This document shows, piece by piece, positions 1 through 9,131 of a stretch of 49,661 nt of DNA. Position 1 is the stretch's first letter, and every line of letters starts with the position of its first letter. The position numbers and the translations under genes are program-made. Below the pieces are notes generated by a model. It was given only the letters and a program-made list of their open reading frames with translations, was not told where the DNA came from and ran no database searches. Origin of the DNA: Burkholderiales bacterium (lineage in GTDB: Bacteria > Pseudomonadota > Gammaproteobacteria > Burkholderiales > Burkholderiaceae_C). The DNA is taken from positions 1-49,661 of the forward strand of contig CANFPU010000011.1 in NCBI GenBank assembly GCA_947448955.1. The letters are read 5' to 3'.

Positions 1-2
1 GC

Positions 3-1115
3 ATCGATGTCGCGCGGATGAACAAGGTGCTGCGCATCAACAGCGAAGACTTGACGGTGACCGTGCAGCCTGGCGTCACCCGTAACCAGTTGAACAATGA
101 GATCCGCCACACCGGGCTATTCTTTCCGATCGATCCCGGCGCCGACGCATCGATCGGCGGCATGGCCGCGACACGTGCCAGTGGCACCAATGCGGTCCGT
201 TACGGCACGATGCGCGAGAACGTGCTGGCGCTGCAGGTGGTCACCGCCAGCGGCGAAATCATCCGCACCGGCACCCGCGCGAAGAAATCCAGTGCAGGCT
301 ATGACCTGACGCGGCTGATGGTGGGCAGCGAGGGCACCTTGGGCATCCTCACCGAGGTCACCGTCAAGCTCTACCCGCAGCCCGAGTCGGTGTCGGCGGC
401 GATCTGCAATTTCCCGGACATCGCGGCGGCCGTCAGCACGGCCATCCAGATCATCCAGATGGGCGTGCCGATCGCGCGCTGCGAGCTACTCGACGCCAAC
501 GCGGTGCGCGCGGTCAACCAGCACGACAAGCTAACGCTGCGGGTCGCGCCGATGTTGTTGATGGAGTTCCACGGCAGCGAGGCCAGCGTGGCCGAGCAAG
601 CTCGCACGGTGCAAGAGGTGGCGAGCGAGCATGGCGGCGAGGACTTCGAATGGGCCACCACGCCGGAGGAGCGTACCCGTCTGTGGACTGCGCGACATCG
701 CGCCTACTTTGCTGGCATGTCATCCCATCCGGGCTGCCGCACCGTGACCACCGACACCTGTGTACCGATCTCCCGCCTGGCCGAGTGCATCGACCTGGCG
801 GTGCGCGAAGCGGACGAAGCCGGCCTGCCCTACTACATCGTGGGCCATGTCGGCGATGGCAACTTCCACATCGCCTACCTGATCGACCCGGCGATCCCCG
901 CCGAGCGCGACACCGCCGAACGGCTGAACGAGCAGCTGGTGCACCACGCGCTCAAGCTCGAAGGCACTTGCACCGGCGAGCATGGCATCGGCCTGCACAA
1001 ACAGGGGTTCCTGATCGACGAGGCCGGTATGGCCACGGTGCAGATGATGCGGGTGCTCAAGCGCGCGCTGGACCCGAAGAACATCCTCAACCCGGGCAAG
1101 ATCTTCGCGCTCTGA
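3..1115 (+). CDS. FAD-binding oxidase, D-lactate dehydrogenase-like (5' partial)
   Basis: This is a flavoprotein oxidising a 2-hydroxyacid, most like D-lactate dehydrogenase (cytochrome type) or the GlcD subunit of glycolate oxidase. The frame is open to the left edge, and the residues before the first internal ATG (IDVARMNKVL) continue the usual family sequence, so the true start lies outside the window. The visible part holds the end of the PCMH-type FAD domain, including the glycine-rich ADASIGGMAATRASGTNAVRYG stretch split by family-typical residues and the GSEGTLGI motif. The C-terminal FAD-oxidase domain follows with HVGDGNFH and CTGEHGIG, which bind substrate and metal. It ends in the common NPGKIFAL tail. 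The exact substrate cannot be told from this fragment. Confidence 0.9.
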   Translation: MDVARMNKVLRINSEDLTVTVQPGVTRNQLNNEIRHTGLFFPIDPGADASIGGMAATRASGTNAVRYGTMRENVLALQVVTASGEIIRTGTRAKKSSAGYDLTRLMVGSEGTLGILTEVTVKLYPQPESVSAAICNFPDIAAAVSTAIQIIQMGVPIARCELLDANAVRAVNQHDKLTLRVAPMLLMEFHGSEASVAEQARTVQEVASEHGGEDFEWATTPEERTRLWTARHRAYFAGMSSHPGCRTVTTDTCVPISRLAECIDLAVREADEAGLPYYIVGHVGDGNFHIAYLIDPAIPAERDTAERLNEQLVHHALKLEGTCTGEHGIGLHKQGFLIDEAGMATVQMMRVLKRALDPKNILNPGKIFAL

Positions 1116-1150
1116 GCCGGCGACAGCAGGCTCGCGCGCTGACCGCCGAT

Positions 1151-2788
1151 TCAGGCGCTCGGCGCGGGCACCGTCCAGCGCTGGGTGATGTCACCGATGG
1201 CGTTGCTGCTCTCGAGCTGCACGCCGAAACCCCAGAGCCTGGCCACATGCTTGAGCACCTCTTGCGCGCCCTCGGCGAGCGGCCGGTTGCGATGCTGGAA
1301 GTGACGCAGGGTCAGTGAGCGGTCGCCGCGCAGGTTGACGTTCCAGATCTGGATATTGGGCTCGCGCGATCCCAGGTCGTACTGCTGCGACAGCGCTTCC
1401 CGCACCCGGCGATAGCCTGCATCGTCGTGGATCGCGCAGACTTCGAGCTCAGTTTGCTGCTCGTCGTCGTGGATCGCAAATAGTCTGAAGTCGCGCATCA
1501 GCTTGGGGCTGAGGTACTGGCCGATGAAGCTTTCGTCCTTGAAGTTGCGCATCGCCGCATCCAGCGTGGGCACCCAGTCGGCGCCCGCGATCGCCGGAAA
1601 CCACTGCCGGTCCTCGTCGGTGGGATGCTCGCAGATACGCTTGATGTCGGTGAACATCGCAAAGCCCAGCGCATAGGGATTGAAGCCGGCGTAGGCCTTG
1701 TCGCCGACGCGCGGCTGGTAGACCACGTTGGTGTGCGACTTCAGCCACTCGATCATCACACCGTCGCTGAGGTAACCGTCGTCGTACATCTGGTTGAGCA
1801 ACCGGTGGTGCCAGAACGTCGCCCAGCCCTCGTTCATCACCTGGGTCTGGCGTTGTGGGTAAAAGTACTGCGCCACCTTGCGAACGATGCGCAAGATCTC
1901 GCGCTGCCAGGGCTCCAGCAAGGGTGCGTTCTTCTCGATGAAGTACAGCAGGTTCTCCTGCGGCTCTTCTGGGAATCGCCGCGCCTCCATCGGCCCATCG
2001 GCCTTGTCGGCGCGCTTGGGCAGCGTGCGCCACAAGTCATTGACCTGGCGCTGTGCGTAGGCCTCGCGGTCTTCGCGCTCGGCGAGCTCCTGCGCCAGCG
2101 ACTTGCGACTGGGTCGACGGTAGCGGTCGACGCCATGGTTCTGCAACGCATGGCAGGAGTCTAGAAATTCCTCGACCAGCGCGACCCCGTGGCGCTCTTC
2201 GCATTCGGCGACGAAGTTCCTAGCGTAGACCAAGTAATCGATGATCGACGACGCGTCAGTCCACATCCGGAACAGATAGTTGCCCTTGAAGAAGCTGTTG
2301 TGGCCATAGGCCGCGTGGGCGATCACCAGCGCCTGCATCGCCATCGTGTTCTCCTCCATCAGATAGCTGATGCAGGGGTTGGCATTGATCACGATCTCAT
2401 AGGCCAGTCCCATGTGGCCACGCTTGTAGTTCTTCTCGGTGCTGATGAACTCCTTGCCGTAGCTCCAGTGACGGTAAGTCACCGGCATGCCCACGCTGGC
2501 ATAGGCATCCATCATCTGCTCAGCGGTGATGATCTCGAGTTGGTTCGGGTAGGTGTCGAGGCCGTAGCGCTCAGCGGTGTCGCGGATCACGTCGTGGTAC
2601 TGGTCAATCAGCTCGAAGGTCCAGTCGCTCGGCGAGGGCAGGCGCTCGGCGGTCTTGTTCAGTGGCAAGGGGCCGCGCAAGGGCTTGGTGCTGGCACCGC
2701 CCAGCAGACGCTGCGGATCCGGCTTGGCCGGGCCACGGGCATCGCCAACGGGAGAGGGCCCGCGTCCGTCGCTATGGGCTTGGGTCAT
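1151..2788 (-). CDS. spoVR: SpoVR family protein (YcgB-like)
   Basis: This is a 545-residue SpoVR/YcgB homologue. In Bacillus SpoVR acts in spore cortex formation. In proteobacteria the role is unclear, but the gene accompanies the PrkA/YeaG kinase and YeaH in stress and stationary-phase operons. Family features include SDWTFELIDQYHD near the N-terminus, YPNQLEIITAEQMMDAY, GMPVTYRHWSYGKEF and the histidine-rich MNEGWATFWHHRLLN region. The start at 2788 was chosen because its ATG overlaps the yeaH stop as ATGA, the mark of translational coupling. A longer in-frame extension upstream lies inside yeaH and is unlikely to be used. The last gene of a three-gene operon. Confidence 0.93.
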   Translation of the reverse strand: MTQAHSDGRGPSPVGDARGPAKPDPQRLLGGASTKPLRGPLPLNKTAERLPSPSDWTFELIDQYHDVIRDTAERYGLDTYPNQLEIITAEQMMDAYASVGMPVTYRHWSYGKEFISTEKNYKRGHMGLAYEIVINANPCISYLMEENTMAMQALVIAHAAYGHNSFFKGNYLFRMWTDASSIIDYLVYARNFVAECEERHGVALVEEFLDSCHALQNHGVDRYRRPSRKSLAQELAEREDREAYAQRQVNDLWRTLPKRADKADGPMEARRFPEEPQENLLYFIEKNAPLLEPWQREILRIVRKVAQYFYPQRQTQVMNEGWATFWHHRLLNQMYDDGYLSDGVMIEWLKSHTNVVYQPRVGDKAYAGFNPYALGFAMFTDIKRICEHPTDEDRQWFPAIAGADWVPTLDAAMRNFKDESFIGQYLSPKLMRDFRLFAIHDDEQQTELEVCAIHDDAGYRRVREALSQQYDLGSREPNIQIWNVNLRGDRSLTLRHFQHRNRPLAEGAQEVLKHVARLWGFGVQLESSNAIGDITQRWTVPAPSA

Positions 2789-4068
2789 TTCACGCCCTCC
2801 TTCTTGAACAGGTCGCGGAAAACCGGATAGATCTGCGAAGCCTCGACCGCCTTGCGCATCGCGAAGTGGCGGTGGCCCGCGATGAGCTGGCTGTATTCGG
2901 ACCACAGGTTCTGCTCTTCTTCGGCCACTTGCACGTAGGCGAAGTAACGACACAAGGGCAGGATGGTCTCGGCCAGCAGCTCACGGCAGCGGCCTGAATC
3001 GTGGTGCCAGTTGTCGCCGTCACTGGCTTGTGCCCCGTAGATGTTCCACTCGCTGGGCGAGTAACGGGCACGGATGATCTCCTCCATCAACACCAGCGCA
3101 CTCGAGACCACGGTGCCGCCGGTCTCTCGGGCATGGAAGAAGTCCTGCTCTTCGACCTCTTGGGCCTGGGTGTGGTGGCGGATAAAAACGATGTCGATCT
3201 TGTCGTAATGCTGCGTCAGGAACAGATAAAGCAGGATGAAGAAGCGCTTGGACAAGTCTTTGCGCGCCTCGTCCATCGAGCCTGAGACATCCATCAAACA
3301 GAACATCACCGCCTTGGCGCTCGGCACCGGCACCTTGACCCGGTTGCGGTAGCGCAGGTCGATCGGATCGAGGTAGGGAATTCGACCCAGCCTGGCCTGC
3401 AATACCTCGATCTTGTGCTCCAGCAGCAAGCTCTCGCTCTCGGCGCCAACATCACCGGCCCCCGCGGCCGCGCGGTTGATCGCAAGCCGGGCTTGGAGCT
3501 CGGCAAGCTCGCGCCGTGAATCCGATCCGATCGCGAGACGCCGACCAATCGCGCCGCGCAGAGAACGCACCACATCCAGGTTATTTGGCGTACCGTCGCT
3601 GGAAAAACCAGCCCGATGGGTCTTCCACTCTGGCACATCGGCGAGCTGGGTCCGGGTCAGGCGGGGCAGCGCAAGGTCCTCGAAAAAGACCTGCATGAAC
3701 TCCTCCTTGCTCAGCGCGAACGTGAAGTCGTCTTCGCCCTCGCCATGGTCGCTGGCCTGTCCCTGGCCTGTGGCGCCCTGGCCGCCCTGCGGCCGCTTGA
3801 TGCGGTCGCCCCGCAGGTAGTCCTGGTTGCCCGGATGGACTGTATCGCGCACGCCGCCTTGGCCATGATGGAAGACCGGTTCGGACAAGTCTTTCTTGGG
3901 GATGCGAACCTCCTGGCCGCGCTCCAGGTCACGCATGCCGCGGCCATCGACGGCACGGCGCACGGCCTCCACGATCTTGTCCTTGTAGCGGCGCATGAAG
4001 CGCTCGCGATTGCCGATCGACTTGTTCTTGCCGGCCAATCGGCGGTCGATGATTTGTTGAAACATCAT
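2785..4068 (-). CDS. yeaH: YeaH/YhbH family protein (DUF444)
   Basis: A 427-residue protein of the DUF444 family, collinear with E. coli YeaH as I recall it: FQQIIDRRLAGKNKS at the start, SEPVFHHGQGG, VHPGNQDY, FEDLALPRL and KTHRAGF. A von Willebrand A-like domain carries the metal-site motif DVSGSMD at about residue 260, followed by FIRHHTQAQEVEE, GGTVVSSAL and QASDGDNW. YeaH works with the YeaG kinase in starvation and nitrogen-stress responses in enterobacteria; its molecular role is not settled. Two consecutive ATG codons (4068 and 4065) follow a run of G residues, so the start is uncertain by one codon. The middle gene of the prkA-yeaH-spoVR operon. Confidence 0.93.
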   Translation of the reverse strand: MMFQQIIDRRLAGKNKSIGNRERFMRRYKDKIVEAVRRAVDGRGMRDLERGQEVRIPKKDLSEPVFHHGQGGVRDTVHPGNQDYLRGDRIKRPQGGQGATGQGQASDHGEGEDDFTFALSKEEFMQVFFEDLALPRLTRTQLADVPEWKTHRAGFSSDGTPNNLDVVRSLRGAIGRRLAIGSDSRRELAELQARLAINRAAAGAGDVGAESESLLLEHKIEVLQARLGRIPYLDPIDLRYRNRVKVPVPSAKAVMFCLMDVSGSMDEARKDLSKRFFILLYLFLTQHYDKIDIVFIRHHTQAQEVEEQDFFHARETGGTVVSSALVLMEEIIRARYSPSEWNIYGAQASDGDNWHHDSGRCRELLAETILPLCRYFAYVQVAEEEQNLWSEYSQLIAGHRHFAMRKAVEASQIYPVFRDLFKKEGVK

Positions 4069-4202
4069 GGCCCCCCGGGGCACGCTAAACGCCCATCAGC
4101 CCCAGCGAGGCGCCGCCAGCGACCCGGCAAAGCCGGTTCCACAGCCGCCAATGGTTCGTGCAGGAGCTTGTGCAGGATTGCCGCCGTCACCTTGTTCTCC
4201 GA

Positions 4203-6125
4203 TCAGCTGGACTTGCGAACGCGCAGATACCACTCGCAGAGCAGGCGAACCTGTTTGCCGGTGTAGCCCTTGGCGACCATGCGGGTGACGAAGTCCTCAT
4301 GCTTCTTGGCTTCGTCGGCGCTGGCCTTGGCGTTGAAGCTGATCACCGGCAACAGCTCTTCGGTATTGGAGAACATCTTCTTCTCGATCACCGTGCGCAA
4401 CTTCTCGTAGCTGGTCCAGACCGGGTTGTTGCCCTGGTGATTGGCCCGCGCACGCAGCACGAAGTTGACGATTTCGTTGCGGAAGTCCTTGGGGTTGGAG
4501 ATGCCCGCGGGCTTTTCAATCTTCTCGAGCTCGGCATTGAGCGCGACGCGGTCAAACACCTCACCAGTGTCGGTGTCGCGATATTCGTTGTCTTGTATCC
4601 AATAGTCGGCGTAGGTGACGTAGCGGTCAAAGATGTTCTGGCCGTATTCGCTATAGCTTTCAAGATACGCAGTCTGTATCTCCTTGCCGATGAATTCGGC
4701 ATAGCGCGGGGCCAATTGCTCCTTGATGAAGCCGGTGTATTTCTGCTCGAGCTCGGCCGGAAACTGCTCACGGGCGATCTGCTGCTCGAGCACATACATC
4801 AGGTGCACCGGATTGGCCGCCACTTCGGCGCTGTCGAAGTTGAAGACCTTGGACAAGATCTTGTAGGCGAAACGAGTTGACACGCCATTCATGCCCTCGT
4901 CGACACCGGCGTAGTCGCGGTATTCCTGGTAGCTCTTGGCGCGCGGGTCGGTGTCTTTGAGGCTCTCGCCGTCGTAGACCTGCATCTTGGAGAAAAGTGA
5001 CGAGTTCTCAGGCTCTTTCAAACGGGTCAGGATCGCAAACTGGCTCATCATCTTGAGCGTTCCCGGTGCGCACTTGGCCTGTCCTAATGAACTGCTGTTG
5101 ACAAGCTTTTCATAAATATGGATCTCTTCGCTAACCCTCAAGCAGTAGGGCACTTTGACAATGTAGATGCGATCCAGAAAGGCCTCGTTGTGCTTGTTGT
5201 TGCGAAACGCCTTCCATTCGCTCTCGTTGCTGTGCGCCAGCACCACACCATCGAACGGGATCGCACCGAAGCCTTCGGTCCCTTTGAAATTGCCTTCCTG
5301 CGTCGCTGTGAGCAGCGGGTGCAGCACCTTGATCGGCGCCTTGAACATCTCGACAAATTCGAGCAAGCCCTGGTTGGCCAGGCACAGGCCGCCTGAGAAG
5401 CTGTAGGCGTCGGGGTCGTCTTGGGCAAAAGTCTCGAGCTTGCGGATGTCCACCTTGCCGACCAGCGAGCTGATGTCCTGGTTGTTCTCATCGCCGGGCT
5501 CGGTCTTGCTGATGCCCACCTGCTTGAGCACGCTGGGGTGCCGCTTGACGACCTTGAACCGGCGGATGTCACCGCCGTACTCCTCAAGTCGCTTGACCGC
5601 CCAGGGACTGAGGATGCGGTTGAGGTAGCGGCGCGGGATGCCGTACTCGCTTTCGAGAATCGCGCCGTCCTCGGCCGCATCAAACAGCCCGAGCGGGCTT
5701 TCGTTGACCGGTGAACCCTTGATCGCGTAGAACGGCACCTCCTGCATCAAGGCCTTGAGCCGTTCGGCAATCGAGCTCTTGCCACCGCCCACAGGGCCGA
5801 GCAGGTAGAGGATCTGCTTGCGCTCTTCCAGCCCCTGGGCGGCATGGCGGAAGTAAGACACCACCTGCTCAATGGCGTCCTCCATGCCGTAGAACTCAGC
5901 AAATGCCGGGTAGCGCTTGATCAGCTTGTTGGCGAAGATGCGCGACAGTCGAGGGTCATTGCGGGTGTCGACCATCTGCGGCTCGCCGATCGCGCGCAGC
6001 ATGCGCTCGGCGGCCGAGGCATAGGCCAAAGGATTGCGCTTGCACTCGGCGAGGTAGTCTTCGAGCGACAGTTCCTCTTCGCGGGTGCGTTCGTAACGGG
6101 CGGCAAAGCTGCTGATGATGTCCAT
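4203..6125 (-). CDS. prkA: PrkA family serine protein kinase (YeaG-like)
   Basis: A 640-residue PrkA/YeaG protein, which has an AAA-type N-terminal domain and a C-terminal region resembling eukaryotic kinases. The P-loop GPVGGGKSS is at about residues 110-118, and the family motifs FYGMEDAIEQVVSYF, GPVNESPLG-like KGSPVNESPLG, FDGVVLAHSNESEW and VDEGMNGVSTRFAYK are visible. The start at 6125 is favoured by an AGGAGG ribosome site six bases upstream, and by MDIISSFAARYE matching the usual family N-terminus. It is the first gene of the operon with yeaH and spoVR. A 134-base gap separates it from yeaH, the longest gap in the operon. Related kinases act in sporulation or in nitrogen and stationary-phase stress. 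Confidence 0.94.
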   Translation of the reverse strand: MDIISSFAARYERTREEELSLEDYLAECKRNPLAYASAAERMLRAIGEPQMVDTRNDPRLSRIFANKLIKRYPAFAEFYGMEDAIEQVVSYFRHAAQGLEERKQILYLLGPVGGGKSSIAERLKALMQEVPFYAIKGSPVNESPLGLFDAAEDGAILESEYGIPRRYLNRILSPWAVKRLEEYGGDIRRFKVVKRHPSVLKQVGISKTEPGDENNQDISSLVGKVDIRKLETFAQDDPDAYSFSGGLCLANQGLLEFVEMFKAPIKVLHPLLTATQEGNFKGTEGFGAIPFDGVVLAHSNESEWKAFRNNKHNEAFLDRIYIVKVPYCLRVSEEIHIYEKLVNSSSLGQAKCAPGTLKMMSQFAILTRLKEPENSSLFSKMQVYDGESLKDTDPRAKSYQEYRDYAGVDEGMNGVSTRFAYKILSKVFNFDSAEVAANPVHLMYVLEQQIAREQFPAELEQKYTGFIKEQLAPRYAEFIGKEIQTAYLESYSEYGQNIFDRYVTYADYWIQDNEYRDTDTGEVFDRVALNAELEKIEKPAGISNPKDFRNEIVNFVLRARANHQGNNPVWTSYEKLRTVIEKKMFSNTEELLPVISFNAKASADEAKKHEDFVTRMVAKGYTGKQVRLLCEWYLRVRKSS

Positions 6126-6534
6126 GAAGGCCTCCTGGGTCGGACAGTGCGTCGACGCGGGCAGAAAGCCCGATCGGCGGCGAGGAAGATCTGATGACGT
6201 CCAGGCTTCACGGGCCAAGGCGCCATCAGAGCTTTCCGGTCAGCGCATGGCGTTGTCGAATCAGCGAGTGACCAGTTTGGCTCGATCGTGCTCGGCAAGA
6301 AGGCCAGATGTAACCCCATATCCGGGTGCTGTTCCTGGGGCGTGCCCAAGTCGCCGCGTCAGCTAGTCCTTGCATCGCTGGTTTGTTGCCAGCACCTGAT
6401 GGACGCGCATCGACCCACCGCCAGCAGGCGTGGCGACCGGTTACAGGCGGCATTCAACGCCTGCCTTCTCCCGTGGGTTCGCGCCGCTGGCGCGTTAGGC
6501 GCTGGCAGGGTCCAGCAGGGTCCAGCAGGCGGAC
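6126..6534. other. intergenic region, 409 bases, promoter side of prkA
   Basis: I see no convincing gene here. The side next to prkA should contain its promoter, but no clear sigma-70 or sigma-54 (GG-N10-GC) element stands out on the minus strand. A short direct repeat of the decamer CAGGGTCCAG lies at 6506-6529, just past the parB stop. Several short open frames exist but have no family-like composition or ribosome site. Confidence 0.5.
6506..6529. repeat. short tandem repeat, decamer x2.4
   Basis: The unit CAGGGTCCAG occurs twice in direct succession followed by CAGG. It sits in the 3' flank of parB. No function is evident; it may reflect slippage. Confidence 0.6.
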
Positions 6535-7488
6535 TCAGCGCTCGCTGGCGCCGAGCTTGTCGAGCAAGCCGTTGAGCTCTTCGAGCGAGCCGAATGAGAT
6601 CGCGACCTCGCCCTGCTGGCCGCGCGAGGTGTTGCGGTGGATGCGGATCTCGACCTGCGCAGTCAGCGCGTCAGCGAGTTGCTCTTCCAGCCGAACGATG
6701 TCGCGCGGCTTGTCCTTGCGGACGCGCAACAGCGTCGCTTGCCGGCCATTGCCCTGGGCCTTGGCCACCAGTTTTTCGGCCTCACGAACGCTGAGCTTGC
6801 GCGCAACGATCTCGTTGGCGCTGGCCACCTGTTGACCGGCTTCCAAGCCCAACAACGCACGGGCGTGGCCCATGTCCAGATCGCCAGCCATCAGCATCTG
6901 CTGCACGGGCGACGTCAGGTTGAGCAGGCGCAGCAGGTTGCTGGCCGCGCTGCGCGATCGCCCCACCGCCTGCGCGGCCTGTTCGTGGGTCAGCGAGAAC
7001 TCCTGCACCAGTCGCTGCAGGCCCTGGGCCTCCTCGAGTGGGTTCAAGTCCTCGCGCTGGATGTTCTCGATCAGCGCCATCACCGCGGCCGCTTCGTCAG
7101 GCACCTCTTTGACCAGCACCGGTACTTCGTCCAGGCCAGCCAGTTTGGCAGCTCGGAAGCGCCGCTCGCCGGCGATGATCTCGTACTGGTGCGCCGAGGG
7201 ATTGAATGCGCCGGTTGCCGACGCTGGTCCCCGCGACGGGTCATCAGGCGGTGAGACCAAGGGACGAACCAGGATCGGCTGCATGATGCCCTGGCTCTTG
7301 ATGCTCTCGGCCAACTCGTAGAGCGAGCCTTCGTCCATCCGGGTCCGGGGCTGATACTTGCCGGCGTTGAGCTGGCTGAGCTTGAGCGTCGTCGGCCGCG
7401 ACGCATCGGCGGGCGCCGAATCCGTCACCTTGGGGCCAAGCAATGCTTCGAGGCCTAGGCCTAGGCCTTTGGGTTTCTTCGTCACCAT
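6535..7488 (-). CDS. parB: chromosome-partitioning protein ParB
   Basis: A 317-residue ParB/Spo0J protein, a CTPase that loads at parS centromere sites and spreads to build the partition complex. The N-terminal KKPKGLGLGLEALLG is typical for chromosomal ParB. The catalytic and spreading domain shows LNAGKYQPRT, ESIKSQGIMQPILVRP and the arginine patch GERRFRAAKLAG. A helix-turn-helix region follows (SLTHEQAAQAVGRSRSAASNLLRLL), and the C-terminal dimerisation domain ends the protein. The ATG at 7488 is preferred over a GTG two codons upstream. Unusually, parB does not directly follow parA: about 2.4 kb with three other genes separates them. Matching parS sites are present at 10827 and 11838. 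Confidence 0.96.
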   Translation of the reverse strand: MVTKKPKGLGLGLEALLGPKVTDSAPADASRPTTLKLSQLNAGKYQPRTRMDEGSLYELAESIKSQGIMQPILVRPLVSPPDDPSRGPASATGAFNPSAHQYEIIAGERRFRAAKLAGLDEVPVLVKEVPDEAAAVMALIENIQREDLNPLEEAQGLQRLVQEFSLTHEQAAQAVGRSRSAASNLLRLLNLTSPVQQMLMAGDLDMGHARALLGLEAGQQVASANEIVARKLSVREAEKLVAKAQGNGRQATLLRVRKDKPRDIVRLEEQLADALTAQVEIRIHRNTSRGQQGEVAISFGSLEELNGLLDKLGASER

Positions 7489-7522
7489 GGGCACGATTGT
7501 CGGTGATCGGACGGCGCCGCCA

Positions 7523-8101
7523 TCATCCCATGCCGGGCGGGTCGAGTGGCTGCGGCGTTGGCAAGCCGGCGCGCCGCATCACTTGGGCCAGCAGTGTCAG
7601 CCCAGCCGGCCAATCGCCCAGGCCGCCATCGAGTGAGCCGGCAGCCCCTGCATCGTGACTCTCGCTGCCCCAAGCCAGCGCCAGCGACCGGCTGTGTTCG
7701 GGCTGGCAGTGTGGATCGGTGCTGCTGGTCACGACGGTGCTGGCAAACGCCAGCGGAACCATCGCCGGCGGCGCCCAGGCCGTCAACTGAGGCGCCAGGT
7801 CGACGCGCAACAGGTCGGGCGGTGCCACCAGCAGGCCAGCGACCACCCGGTGGCCATGGCGCGAATGGCTGGCCCAGGCAGCGACCAGCTGGCAGGCCAG
7901 GCCATGTGCCACCAGCACCGTGGGCCGCTCGTCGGCCAGCAAAGCGTCTTCGAGTCTGGCCATCCAGTCGCCGCGACGCGGCCACCACCAATCGTCCTGC
8001 TGCAACAGCTCGAAGCCGATGCGGCGCTCCCAATGGCTTTGCCAATGGCTGGCGGCTGCACCCTGCCAGCCAGGCAGCAGCAATATTCTCGGTGGCGTCA
8101 T
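7523..8101 (-). CDS. RBBP9/YdeN-type alpha/beta hydrolase, apparently catalytically dead
   Basis: A 192-residue protein of the RBBP9/YdeN serine hydrolase family. ILLLPGWQG and HWQSHWER match the N-terminus, and [15 protein letters not shown] matches the family WxxPxxxDWxxxL region. In active members the nucleophile sits in an AHSLGC-like elbow. Here residues 65-70 read AHGLAC, with Gly67 in place of serine (codon GGC). The usual histidine in an AGHIN-like motif is also gone: residues 154-158 read AGSLD, with Ser156 at that position. The acidic residue in SSTDP (Asp129) remains. Two of the three triad residues are therefore missing by family comparison from memory. It lies between parB and the divergent argC. 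It may be a binding-only pseudoenzyme or a decaying gene. Confidence 0.8.
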   Translation of the reverse strand: MTPPRILLLPGWQGAAASHWQSHWERRIGFELLQQDDWWWPRRGDWMARLEDALLADERPTVLVAHGLACQLVAAWASHSRHGHRVVAGLLVAPPDLLRVDLAPQLTAWAPPAMVPLAFASTVVTSSTDPHCQPEHSRSLALAWGSESHDAGAAGSLDGGLGDWPAGLTLLAQVMRRAGLPTPQPLDPPGMG

Positions 8102-8155
8102 TGGCTTGGCTTATCCTATGGGTTTGACCCGCATTGTGACCAACAGGAAACTGCC

Positions 8156-9097
8156 ATGAGCACGCTCGTTTTCGTCGACGGACAGGAAGGAACGACCGGA
8201 CTGCGCATCCACGAGATGCTGGCCCGCCGCCCCGATGTGGAGGTGCTGCGCATCGACGCAGACCGTCGCAAGGATGAGAAGGAGCGCGCCCGCCTGCTCA
8301 ATGCCGCTGATGTGGCTTTCCTGTGCCTGCCCGACCAGGCCGCGCGTGAAGCGGCTTCGCTGGTGAACAACCCCCGCACCTGCTTGATCGACGCCAGCAC
8401 CGCACACCGCACCGCGCCGAGCTGGACTTTCGGTCTGCCCGAACTTGCCACCGGTCAGCGCGCGTTGCTGCGTTCGGCCAAGCGCATCGCCAATCCTGGC
8501 TGCCACGCCAGCGCCTTCATCCTGCTGCTGCGCCCATTGGTGGACGCCGGACTGGTGGCGGCGGATCTGGCGCTTGGCGCGACCTCGATCACCGGCTATT
8601 CGGGCGGCGGCAAGAAGATGATCGAGCAATATGAGGCAGGCGCCGATGCCAAGCTGCAATCGCCTCGCCCCTATGCGCTGAACCTGACGCACAAGCACCT
8701 GCCCGAGATGGTGGCCCACACCGGCTTGACCCAGACGCCAGTGTTCATGCCCGTCGTCGCTAGTTATTACAAGGGCCTGGCGGTGACGGTGCCGCTGCAC
8801 CTGAACCAACTCAAGCCCGGCGCAGATGGCGCGAGGCTGCATGCCGCGCTCGAAGCGCGTTATCGCGGCGAGCGCTTCGTCAAGGTGATGCCGCTGTCAG
8901 ACCCTGCGACGCTGGCCGAAGGGTTCTTCGACGTCCAGGCGTGCAACGACAGCAACCGCTGCGAACTGTTCGTGTTTGCCAACGACCGCCAGGTCTTGCT
9001 GATGTCAAGGCTGGACAACCTGGGCAAGGGCGCCAGTGGCGCCGCGGTGCAGTCGATGAACGTCCATCTGGGGCTCGACGAAGGGTTGGGACTCTGA
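8156..9097 (+). CDS. argC: N-acetyl-gamma-glutamyl-phosphate reductase, type 2
   Basis: ArgC reduces N-acetylglutamyl phosphate to the semialdehyde with NADPH in arginine synthesis. At 313 residues this is the short type 2 form. The N-terminus carries the nucleotide-binding motif [16 protein letters not shown], followed by [12 protein letters not shown]. The catalytic cysteine is in [17 protein letters not shown], and [14 protein letters not shown] and [10 protein letters not shown] are family motifs. The ATG at 8156 has an AGGAAA site nine bases before it. It is the only plus-strand gene in the 6.1-13.5 kb segment. It interrupts the parA-parB pair, and no other arginine gene is nearby. Confidence 0.93.
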   Translation: MSTLVFVDGQEGTTGLRIHEMLARRPDVEVLRIDADRRKDEKERARLLNAADVAFLCLPDQAAREAASLVNNPRTCLIDASTAHRTAPSWTFGLPELATGQRALLRSAKRIANPGCHASAFILLLRPLVDAGLVAADLALGATSITGYSGGGKKMIEQYEAGADAKLQSPRPYALNLTHKHLPEMVAHTGLTQTPVFMPVVASYYKGLAVTVPLHLNQLKPGADGARLHAALEARYRGERFVKVMPLSDPATLAEGFFDVQACNDSNRCELFVFANDRQVLLMSRLDNLGKGASGAAVQSMNVHLGLDEGLGL

Positions 9098-9131
9098 CCC
9101 TGGCAGTTCCGAGGACCGCCAGGCCAAACAT

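Noticed and set aside
650-1318. Long open frame on the plus strand overlapping the FAD oxidase and spoVR ends
   Set aside because: Its arginine-rich composition is that of an out-of-frame reading of high-GC coding DNA, and it overlaps two clear genes.
6126-6534. Several open frames and a sigma-54-like TGGCC-TTGC on the minus strand upstream of prkA
   Set aside because: Spacing between GG and GC elements is too short for sigma-54, and the open frames have no ribosome site or family-like sequence.
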